The notes beneath the pieces are model-generated. The model was not told the DNA's origin and did not search any database. It was given only the letters and a program-made list of their open reading frames with translations. Positions 1 through 6,862 of a stretch of DNA of 17,085 bases are shown here, in pieces; the first letter of the stretch is position 1, and each line of letters begins with the position of its first letter. The position numbers were made by a program, and so were the translations under genes. Source of the DNA: Acidobacteriota bacterium. GTDB taxonomy: Bacteria; Acidobacteriota; Thermoanaerobaculia; UBA5066. Where the stretch lies: positions 1 to 17,085 of the forward strand of contig JAEUQS010000513.1 of NCBI GenBank assembly GCA_016789625.1, given 5' to 3'.

Positions 1-1
1 T

Positions 2-682
2 CCCGAGGGCTTTCCCTCGCCTCCCGCGAAGGCGCCCGACCCCGAAGCGCCGCCCCGCGACCCGGAGAGGGACGTGACCCTGCTGTCGCTGCGGCTCCGC
101 ACGGCCGAGCTTCTCAGGCGCCAGGTGGCCGGCGTGACGGAAAGCGCCAAGGCCCGCGCGGGGGCGCTCCTCATCCCCTCGCTGTCCCCCATCGACCCGT
201 CTCTCGCGGTGCCGGCGTCCACGTTCGGCCCACGCATCTCTCCCCTGACGAACCGAAACGAATTCTTTCCCGGCATCCTCCTCGCGGCTCCCGCGGGCAC
301 GAAGGTGATCGCCCCCGCCCGCGGGACCGTCGTCTTCCGGGGAAAGGTGCCTTCCCGCACGGGAGCCGCCTGGCGCCAGCTCGGCGAGGTCGTCGTGCTC
401 GCGCACGGTGACGGCATGCGGACCGTCTTCGGAAACCTCGACAGGATCCTCGTGCGGCGCGGCCAGACGGTGAAGCGCGGCGAGCAGCTCGCGAGCGTGG
501 GTCAGCCTCCCTGGCTTCCGTCTCCGCAGCTCCACTACGAGATCCGCCGCCTCACCGGGGGGAGCTTCCTCCCCGTCGATCCGAGACTCTTCATCCTGGA
601 TGCCGACTGGATCCGGGCCGAGGACCTGCGGGTCGCGCACCGCATCCCGCGCGACCTCGAGCTGCCCGAAGGGCTCAAGTGA
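2..682 (+). CDS. LytM/M23-fold protein, zinc site degenerate (5' end outside window)
   Basis: The frame is open to the left edge, so the true start lies upstream; GTG at 74 is only the first start codon visible. The 25 or so residues before it are Pro/Glu/Asp-rich, like a linker. Numbering from the GTG, residues about 51-165 carry the M23 beta-sheet signature: FGPR near 51, AAPAGT near 71, a HGDG turn near 111, RRGQTVKRGEQLA near 128 and LHYEIR near 153. M23 enzymes cut cell-wall peptides using zinc held by HxxxD and HxH. Here the first His and the Asp are F65 and L69, the YxHL His is N121, and HLH reads QLH (152-154), leaving one ligand. This matches catalytically dead LytM proteins such as EnvC and NlpD, which activate amidases. 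A regulatory or scaffolding role in envelope growth or division is inferred; the specific family is not certain. ppk1 follows 103 bases downstream. Confidence 0.8.
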   Translation, partial: PEGFPSPPAKAPDPEAPPRDPERDVTLLSLRLRTAELLRRQVAGVTESAKARAGALLIPSLSPIDPSLAVPASTFGPRISPLTNRNEFFPGILLAAPAGTKVIAPARGTVVFRGKVPSRTGAAWRQLGEVVVLAHGDGMRTVFGNLDRILVRRGQTVKRGEQLASVGQPPWLPSPQLHYEIRRLTGGSFLPVDPRLFILDADWIRAEDLRVAHRIPRDLELPEGLK

Positions 683-683
683 G

Positions 684-721
684 CTGGGGGCATCCGAGCC
701 AATCGCTGTTTTCTTGGGGCC
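684..721 (+). repeat. Short interspersed repeat, copy 1 (lacking the hairpins)
   Basis: CTGGGGGCA at 684-692 is followed directly by TCCGAGCCAATCGCTG at 693-708 and a T-rich, TTGGGGCC-ending tail. The same two blocks and a similar tail occur at 11583-11677, where hairpin-forming sequence lies between them. This copy begins 1 base after the stop codon of the LytM-like gene. It looks like an internally deleted copy of the same element. Confidence 0.5.
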
Positions 722-750
722 AGGCGGTTCGGCCGTCTTCACACGGCTTC

Positions 751-756
751 TATAGA
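751..756 (+). promoter_or_regulatory. Candidate -10 box for ppk1
   Basis: TATAGA at 751-756 is one of the few AT-rich hexamers in this intergenic region. A start point about 7 bases downstream would give a leader of roughly 22 bases that includes the weak Shine-Dalgarno ACGGAG at 768-773, 12 bases before the ATG. No convincing -35 box is visible at 16-18 bases upstream, so this stays tentative. Confidence 0.3.
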
Positions 757-785
757 CTGCCGCTACAACGGAGCGCCTCCCCACC

Positions 786-3029
786 ATGATTCGCCATCAC
801 GAAAAACCCAGCCGCAAGCGGCGGAACCTCGAGCTCGTCGAGGAGGCCGTCATCGCCCCGCCCACCATTCCCCAGGTTCCCATCAGCACCGTCCACACGA
901 TGCCGCTCCTCAACCGGGAGCTCTCGTGGCTGGAGTTCAACGAACGGGTCATCGACGAATCGCTGGACGAACGCTGGCCGCTCCTCGAGCGCCTCAAGTT
1001 CCTGACGATCTCCGAGACGAACCTCGACGAGTTCTTCATGGTCCGCGTCTCGGGCCTCAGGGAGCAGCTCACCGCCGAGCTCGTGGAGCCCACCGACGAC
1101 GGGCTCTCGCCGCAGGAGCAGCTGTCCCGGATCCGCGAAGCCGTCCAGAGGATGAAGGGCCGGCAGACCGCGTGCCTCATGACCGACCTGCTGCCGAAGC
1201 TTTCGCAGGCGGGCATCGCGATCCTGGCCTGGACCGACTTGAACGACGGCCAGAAGACCGCCGCCCAGAACTACTTCCGGCGCTACGTGCTGCCCGTGCT
1301 GACGCCGCTCGCCGTGGACCCCGGCCATCCGTTCCCGTTCCTCTCGAACCTCTCGCTGAACCTCGCGATCGAGGTCCACAACCCCGAGACCAACGAGACG
1401 AAGTTCGCCCGCGTGAAGATGCCCCCCGCCCTGCCGCGGCTCATCTCGGTTCGCGAGATCACCGAGGGCAAGAAGAAGATCCGTTCGGAGAAGGCGGAGT
1501 TCATCTTCCTCGAGGCGTTCGTGCAGGCCAACCTGCAGGAGCTCTTCCAGGGACTCGAGATCGTCTCCTCGCACCCCTTCCGGGTGACGCGCGACGCCGA
1601 CATCGAGATCCAGGAAGACGAGGCCGGCGATCTCCTCGCGACGATCGAGCAGGAGGTCCGCCGCCGCCGCTTCGGCGCGGTCGTGCGCCTCGAGGTCGCC
1701 CCGAAGACGCCCAAGCGCATCCGAAAGCTCCTCGCAAGGCAGCTCGAGATCGGCGAGTCCGACCTCTACGAGGTGGACGGTCCGCTCGGCGCGGGCGACC
1801 TGATGTCGCTCGTGAAGCTGGACAGAAGGGATCTCAAAGACCCGCCGTTCACGCCCGCCGTGCCCGAGGTGCTCCACCAGCCCGACACGTCGATCTTCCG
1901 GGCCATCCGCGCGGGCGACATCCTGCTCCATCACCCGTACGACTCGTTCGCGCCCGTCTCCGAGATGATCGAGCGCGCCGCCGACGACGACAAGACGCTC
2001 GCGATCAAGATGACGCTTTACCGGACGAGCGCCGACTCGGCCCTCATTCCCGCGCTCATGCGGGCCGCCGAGAACGGCAAGCAGGTCGCGGTGCTCGTCG
2101 AGCTCAAGGCCCGTTTCGACGAAGAGAAGAACATCGTGTGGGCCAAGGCCCTCGAGCAGGCGGGCGTGCACGTCGTGTACGGCGTCGTCGGGCTCAAGAC
2201 CCACGTGAAGATCGCGCTCGTCGTGCGCCGCGAGAAAGACGAGATCCGGCGCTACGTGCACATGGGCACCGGGAACTACAACCCGGCGACCGCGCGGCTC
2301 TACACCGACTTCGGGCTGCTCACCTGTCGCCCCGAGTTCGGCGAGGACGCGACCCAGCTCTTCAACGCGCTCACCGGCTTTGCCGGGAGGACCCGGTTCC
2401 AGCGCCTCGTGACGGCTCCGCGGGACCTCCATGCCCGGGTGCTCGAGTGGATTTCACGCGAAACGCGTCACGCCCGCGAGGGACGCCCCGCCGGGATCCG
2501 CGCCAAGCTCAACGCGCTCGTCGAGCCGCAGGTCATCGCGGCGCTGTACGAGGCCTCCCAGGCCGGCGTGCCGATCGAGCTCGTGGTGCGCGGAATCTGC
2601 TGCCTCACGCCGGGCATCCCGGGGCTCTCGGAGAACATCCGGGTGCGGAGCATCGTCGGACGCTTCCTCGAGCACAGCCGGGCGTTTCTCTTCGAGAACG
2701 GCGGCGAGCGCGAGGTGTGGTTCTCCTCGGCCGACTGGATGCAGCGGAACTTCTTCCGGCGCGTCGAGATCGCGTTCCCCGTGGTCGACCCGGAGATCGC
2801 ACGGCACGTGGCCGAGGACATCTTCGAGGTCATGGTGCAGGACAACGTCCGCGCGCGGCTCCTGCGGCCCGACGGAAAATACGAGCGCGCGCAGCCCGGA
2901 GACGAGCCCGCGCGCGACTCCCAGTCCGCGTTTCTCGAGGATGCGCGGCGCAGGGTTCTCAGGGCCCTGGAGGCTCCGCGGAGCGTCGAGGAGAGCGACC
3001 TCCCCGCGCCCCGTAAATTCGGGGGATGA
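786..3029 (+). CDS. ppk1: Polyphosphate kinase 1
   Basis: This enzyme reversibly polymerises the gamma-phosphate of ATP into polyphosphate and works through a phosphohistidine intermediate. At 747 residues it is longer than the E. coli enzyme (688), partly from an N-terminal extension of about 38 residues; the family start signature LLNRELSWLEFNERV begins near residue 41. The phospholipase-D-like catalytic half contains KTHVK with His473 (E. coli His435), YVHMGTGNYN near 491, TARLYTDFGLLT, and LEHSRAF with His630 (E. coli His592), so both essential histidines are present. ATG 786 is preferred because ACGGAG lies 12 bases upstream; ATG 900, just before the conserved domain, is possible but has no ribosome site. 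No phoU, ppx or phosphate transporter is next to it. It converges with the 71-residue gene, 10 bases apart, and may share promoter 751-756 alone. Confidence 0.97.
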   Translation: MIRHHEKPSRKRRNLELVEEAVIAPPTIPQVPISTVHTMPLLNRELSWLEFNERVIDESLDERWPLLERLKFLTISETNLDEFFMVRVSGLREQLTAELVEPTDDGLSPQEQLSRIREAVQRMKGRQTACLMTDLLPKLSQAGIAILAWTDLNDGQKTAAQNYFRRYVLPVLTPLAVDPGHPFPFLSNLSLNLAIEVHNPETNETKFARVKMPPALPRLISVREITEGKKKIRSEKAEFIFLEAFVQANLQELFQGLEIVSSHPFRVTRDADIEIQEDEAGDLLATIEQEVRRRRFGAVVRLEVAPKTPKRIRKLLARQLEIGESDLYEVDGPLGAGDLMSLVKLDRRDLKDPPFTPAVPEVLHQPDTSIFRAIRAGDILLHHPYDSFAPVSEMIERAADDDKTLAIKMTLYRTSADSALIPALMRAAENGKQVAVLVELKARFDEEKNIVWAKALEQAGVHVVYGVVGLKTHVKIALVVRREKDEIRRYVHMGTGNYNPATARLYTDFGLLTCRPEFGEDATQLFNALTGFAGRTRFQRLVTAPRDLHARVLEWISRETRHAREGRPAGIRAKLNALVEPQVIAALYEASQAGVPIELVVRGICCLTPGIPGLSENIRVRSIVGRFLEHSRAFLFENGGEREVWFSSADWMQRNFFRRVEIAFPVVDPEIARHVAEDIFEVMVQDNVRARLLRPDGKYERAQPGDEPARDSQSAFLEDARRRVLRALEAPRSVEESDLPAPRKFGG

Positions 3030-3039
3030 CTCTCGCCCT

Positions 3040-3255
3040 CTACCTCTCGACCTCGAACCCGGGCGGCGGCGTGAGGATGGGCTCCTGCACCGTGAGCGCC
3101 GTCTCGGCGATGGGCACGAGCATCGTGTGGCTGTTGGCGCCGAACGCGACGTGCAGCTCGTAGAAACCGTGCGGGGAGACCGCGATGAGCGTGCCGGGGA
3201 CCTTCTTCAGCTCCGCCAGCGGGCACGTGACGTAGACCTTCGCCGGAATGTCCAT
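3040..3255 (-). CDS. Small conserved-looking protein of unknown function (71 aa)
   Basis: I do not recognise this family. The 71-residue product begins MDIPAKVYVTCPLAELKKVPGT (shown here only in part by its first blocks MDIPAKVYVTCP and LKKVPGTLIAVSPHGFYEL) and ends in a Pro-rich tail, TPPPGFEVER. It has no signal peptide or membrane segment, one cysteine (Cys11) and an alternating hydrophobic pattern that suggests a small beta-rich fold, with a HGFYELHVAFG core and a HTMLVPIAET block. Start choice is well supported: GGGGAGG at 3264-3270 lies 8 bases before the ATG. It follows the sigma-54 regulator by 38 bases on the same strand and could be its last operon gene or have its own promoter (TAGAAT at 3291-3296). 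The codon-typical GC pattern and clear ribosome site argue that it is real, not a shadow of ppk1. Confidence 0.7.
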   Translation of the reverse strand: MDIPAKVYVTCPLAELKKVPGTLIAVSPHGFYELHVAFGANSHTMLVPIAETALTVQEPILTPPPGFEVER

Positions 3256-3290
3256 GGCTTTCGCCTCCCCTTCTCGTAACGACTGGTGGA

Positions 3291-3296
3291 ATTCTA
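3291..3296 (-). promoter_or_regulatory. Candidate -10 box for the 71-residue gene
   Basis: On the minus strand this reads TAGAAT, a 5/6 match to TATAAT, overlapping the TAG stop of the upstream regulator gene. It would give a leader of about 30 bases containing the GGGGAGG ribosome site. The expected -35 region lies in GC-rich coding sequence and does not resemble TTGACA. Confidence 0.3.
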
Positions 3297-4823
3297 AGGC
3301 ACGCTGCCCTCGTCGGCCGCGATCTCGCCATCCACGTCGTCGTCGCCGTCCGGCCCGCCCGTCTCGCCGCGGTACTCCTTGAGCTTGCGCTGCAACGTGC
3401 GGAGGCCGATGTCGAGGCGCTCGGCGGCCTTCTTGCGGTTTCCGCCCGAGGCCTGCAGGGCCGTGAGGATGGCTTCCTTCTCGATCTCGGCCATCGTCTT
3501 GCCCACCAGGCTGCCCGTGAACGACAGCGTAGGAGGGCCGATCGCCGCACCGCCTTCGAGCCGCTCCGGCGCCGCGTCCTCGGGAAACGTGGGCATCTCG
3601 GGCACGACGACGCCGGTCGCGCGCCGCAGGCCTTCGGGCAGATCGCGCACGTCGATGCGGCTCCCCTGCGCGAAGAGCACCGCGCTCTCCATGACGTTCT
3701 TGAGCTCGCGCACGTTGCCGGGCCAGTCGTACGCGGCGAGCACCGAGAGGGCGCCGGGCGTGACGCCCGTGACGGCGCGGTCGTGCTCGCGCGCGAAGAC
3801 GTCGCGAAAGCGCTCGACGAGGAGGGGCAGGTCGTCCTTCCGGTCGCGGAGAGCGGGCAGCTCCACCGTGACGACGGAGAGCCGGTAGTAGAGATCCTGG
3901 CGGAAGCGGCCCGCCTCGATCTCCCTGGGGAGGTCGCGGTTCGTCGCGGCGACGAGACGGAAATCCACCTCGCGGCTCTCGTTGCCGCCGACGGGCGTGA
4001 CGCGCCGCTCCTCGAGGACCCGCAGGAACTTCACCTGGAGATCCGGCGGCATCTCGGAAACCTCGTCGAGGAAGAGCGTTCCGCCGTGAGCCTGCTCGAT
4101 GCGTCCCGTGCGCTTCACGAGGGCGCCGGTGAACGCGCCCCGCTCGTGCCCGAACAGCTCGGATTCGATGATCTCCTTGGGGATCGCGCCGCAGTTCAGC
4201 GCCACGAACGCCCGGGGCCGGCGCGGCGAGTTGTGGTGGAGCGCGTTCGCGACGAGCTCCTTGCCCGTGCCCGACTCGCCCACGACGAGCACCGTCGTGC
4301 GCGCGGGGGCCACGACGCGGAGCCGCTCGAAGAGCCGCTCCATGGGCTTCGAGACTCCGAGGATCGCTTCGAACCCGTAGCGCTTGTCGAGCCTCTCGCG
4401 GAGCGTCTTGATCTCGGCCGCCTGGCGCGCGCGGAAGAGCGCCGCGGCGGCGCGCAGGCGGAGGTCGTCCTTGGCGACGGGCTTGGCGACGTAGTCCACC
4501 GTGCCGAGCGAGCGGGCCGAGAGGATCGTCTCCACGTCGGCGTGCGCGGTCACGAGGAGCACCGAGACGTCGGGCCGCGCCGAGGCGAGGTCCTGAGCGA
4601 GCTCGAGGCCGCTCCGCCCCGGCATCCTGAGGTCGGTCACGACGAGCGCGATGGAGGCGTCCTCTCCGGCCCGCGTCAACGCCGAGGCGGCGTCGGGCAG
4701 CTCCTCGACCCTTCGCCCGTCCGTCTCGAGGGCGAGCGCCATGGCCTTGCGGCTCGCGGCATCGTCGTCGACGACGAGGATGAGCGGCTCGCGGGTCCCT
4801 TCGCGGACCCCTTCGCTACTCAC
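3294..4823 (-). CDS. Sigma-54-dependent response regulator, NtrC family
   Basis: This 509-residue protein has the full three-part NtrC layout. Receiver domain, about 12-130: acidic pocket Asp19-21, phosphoacceptor Asp64 in VVTDLRMPG, Thr92 and Lys114. AAA+ domain, about 150-385: Walker A GESGTGKE at 182-189, the sigma-54 contact loop GAFTGA at 229-234, Walker B LFLDE ending at Asp253-Glu254, and an AATNRD block. A Fis-type DNA-binding helix-turn-helix covers about 444-484 (GGNRKKAAERLDIGLRTLQRKL), followed by an unusual acidic tail of about 25 residues. It should bind enhancer-like sites and remodel sigma-54 polymerase when phosphorylated. Start GTG 4823 is supported by GGAGG at 4830-4834, 6 bases upstream, and overlaps the ligA stop by 8 bases (GTGAGTAG), implying translational coupling. 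No partner histidine kinase is in the window, so its signal and targets are unknown. Confidence 0.96.
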   Translation of the reverse strand: MSSEGVREGTREPLILVVDDDAASRKAMALALETDGRRVEELPDAASALTRAGEDASIALVVTDLRMPGRSGLELAQDLASARPDVSVLLVTAHADVETILSARSLGTVDYVAKPVAKDDLRLRAAAALFRARQAAEIKTLRERLDKRYGFEAILGVSKPMERLFERLRVVAPARTTVLVVGESGTGKELVANALHHNSPRRPRAFVALNCGAIPKEIIESELFGHERGAFTGALVKRTGRIEQAHGGTLFLDEVSEMPPDLQVKFLRVLEERRVTPVGGNESREVDFRLVAATNRDLPREIEAGRFRQDLYYRLSVVTVELPALRDRKDDLPLLVERFRDVFAREHDRAVTGVTPGALSVLAAYDWPGNVRELKNVMESAVLFAQGSRIDVRDLPEGLRRATGVVVPEMPTFPEDAAPERLEGGAAIGPPTLSFTGSLVGKTMAEIEKEAILTALQASGGNRKKAAERLDIGLRTLQRKLKEYRGETGGPDGDDDVDGEIAADEGSVP

Positions 4824-6821
4824 CCGCGGCCTCCGCGAGGAGACGTTCGAAGTCGTCCTCCGTGAGCACCGTGACCCCGAGCGCTTTCGCCTTCTCGAGC
4901 TTGCTTCCCGCCTCTTCGCCGGCGATCACCGCCGTCGTCTTCTTCGACACGCTTCCGCTCACCTTTCCTCCGAGCGTCTCGATCGCCGCCGCCGCGGAGT
5001 CGCGCGTGAAGCGTCCGAGAGTCCCGGTGAGGACGTACGTCCTCCCGGCGAGGGGTCCCTCACCGGGCCGCGCACCCGCAGCCTCCGTCATACGGATCCC
5101 GGCGGCCCGGAGTTTGGCGAGGAGAGCGCGATTCGGCTCCGATGCGAACCACGACTGGATCTCCCGCGCCGTCTCGGGCCCGATCTCGGGAACGCTCTGG
5201 AGCTCGTCGAGGTTCGCGCCCTCGAGCGCCTCCAGGGAGAGGAACCGGCGAGCCAGGAGCCGGGCCGTCTTCTCGCCGACCTGCCGGATGCCCAGCGCGA
5301 AGAGGAGCCGCGCGAGGCCGGCGTCTTTCGAGCGCGCGATCTCGTCGAGCACCAGAGCCGCCGACTTGTCACCCCAGCGGGGCAGCGGCGCGAGCTGCGC
5401 GGCGTCGAGGTCGTAGAGCGACGCGACGTCGGTGAGAAGGCCCGCGCGGAGCAGCTGGTCGAGCCGCTCGTCCCCGAGCCCCTCGACGTCCATGGCCTTG
5501 CGGCCCACGAAGTGCGAGAACGCGCTGAGGACCTTCGCGGGGCACGCGGGGTTCGTACAGCGGAACGCCACGGCCCCCTCCTCGCGGCTCACGGGGCCGT
5601 CACAGGCCGGGCAGGTCACGGGCATCGTGAACGCCGGGGCGCCGTCCGGGCGCCTTTCGAGGAGGACCCGCGTGACCTTGGGAATGACGTCGCCCCCTTT
5701 CTCGACGGCCACGGTGTCGCCCACCCGCACGTCCTTCTTCGCGAGGTCCTCGTAGTTGTGGAGCGTGGCGCGGCGCACCGTGGAGCCCGCGAGCAGCACG
5801 GGCTCGAACTCCGCCACGGGCGTGAGCGTGCCCGTGCGGCCCACCTGCACCACGATGGCCGTGACCTTGGTGAGGGCCTCCTCGGGCGGGAACTTGTAGG
5901 CGAGCGCCCAGCGGGGCGCCTTGGCCGTCTGTCCGAGCCGCTTCTGGTCGGCCAGGGAGTCGACCTTGATCACGACGCCGTCCGTGTCGAAGTCGAGCGC
6001 GTGCCGCCGCGTCCGCCAGGTCTCGAGGAACGTCTCGATCGCGGCGGCGTCCTCCACGCGTTCGTGCTGCGCCGACACGGGGAAGCCGAGAGCCGCCAGC
6101 GCGCTCAGCCCCTCGGACTGCGTGCGCGGCTCGCCGTCGCCTTCCCACCGCGCCACCGAGTAGAGAAACGCCGAGAGCTTCCGGGCGGCCGTGATCCGCG
6201 AGTCGAGGAGGCGCAGCGAGCCGGCCGCCGCGTTGCGCGGATTCGCGAAGAGCGCCTCACCCGCCTCCTCGCGCGCGGCGTTGAGCGCCTGGAACACCGG
6301 CCGCGAGAGGTAGACCTCGCCGCGCACCTCGAGCCGGGAGGGAGCGTCCGCCAGACGGAGCGGCACGGAGCGGATGGTCCGCACGTTGGGCGTCACGTCC
6401 TCGCCCGTCGTGCCGTCGCCGCGCGCACGAGGAGTCCGTTCTCGTAGAGGAGGGAGACCGACAGGCCGTCGATCTTGAGCTCGCACGTGAACGCGGGCAG
6501 ACGCCCGTCGAGCCGCTCCACGACCCGCGCGACCCAGGCCCGCAGCTCGCCCGGGTCGTAGGCGTTGTCGAGGGAGAGGAGCGGGAGCTCGTGGGAGACG
6601 CTGGGCAGGTCCGAGACCGGGGTTCCGCCCACGCGCTGCGTGGGCGAGTCGGGCGTGACGAGCTCCGGGTTCGCGGCCTCGAGCGCCTTCAGCTCGCGCA
6701 CCAGCGCGTCGAACTCGGGATCGGTGAGCTCCGGCCGGCCCTCGACGTGGTACAGCCTTTCGTGGCGGCGGATCTCCGCGGCCAGCTCCGCGTGCCGGGC
6801 GGACCCCTCTTCGTTCTTCAT
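4816..6821 (-). CDS. ligA: NAD-dependent DNA ligase LigA, interrupted by a frameshift
   Basis: LigA seals nicks in DNA using NAD+ as AMP donor. The first part (6821 to about 6420) has the Ia domain and adenylation motif CELKIDG with catalytic Lys116 (E. coli Lys115). The reading frame then changes: one frame ends LVRAAT and the next frame continues RGDGTTGEDVTPNVRTIRS. The rest is intact: EVRGEVYL, NPRNAAAGSLR, the DGVVIKV motif, OB fold, four-cysteine zinc finger (CPAC, later CTNPAC), helix-hairpin-helix repeats and a C-terminal BRCT domain. The conserved block should read RAATRGDG; two tandem copies of CGCGGCGACG encode it, but only one is present (6414-6423 on the plus strand). Restoring 10 bases gives 671 residues, the same as E. 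coli LigA. The longer open frame extending upstream to 7245 is a shadow of the divergent gene. It is either a true mutation or a sequencing/assembly error; the latter fits an essential gene. Confidence 0.93.
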
Positions 6822-6831
6822 TCGGGGGCGG

Positions 6832-6837
6832 ATTGTA
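6832..6837 (-). promoter_or_regulatory. Candidate -10 box for ligA
   Basis: Read on the minus strand this is TACAAT, a 5/6 match to TATAAT, ending 10 bases before the ligA ATG at 6821. The bases between are C-rich with no Shine-Dalgarno sequence, so the transcript would have a leader of only a few bases. No clear -35 box is visible. Confidence 0.4.
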
Positions 6838-6850
6838 GGAGGGCCTCTGG

Positions 6851-6856
6851 CATCCT
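6851..6856 (+). promoter_or_regulatory. Weak -10-like hexamer for the M1-like gene
   Basis: CATCCT ends exactly 6 bases before GTG 6863. It matches TANNNT only in part, but its spacing equals that of TACGCT before 9511 and TAAACT before 10154. The only Shine-Dalgarno-like sequence, GGAGG at 6838-6842, is 20 bases from the start and too far for normal use. Confidence 0.25.
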
Positions 6857-6862
6857 CGTTCC

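Noticed and set aside
750..2432. Long open frame (560 codons) antisense to ppk1
   Set aside because: Its product is His/Asp/Arg/Leu-biased low complexity, as expected for the antisense of a GC-rich gene; ppk1 on the other strand has full family motifs.
3009..3024. CCCCG-TAAATT-CGGGG hairpin at the end of ppk1
   Set aside because: The stem is only 5 bp, lies inside the coding end and has no T-tract on either strand; too weak to call a terminator.
6400..6430. Programmed ribosomal frameshift in ligA
   Set aside because: There is no slippery heptamer or stop-proximal signal, and a shift would still omit the conserved AT residues of AATRGDG; a lost 10-base repeat explains the sequence fully.
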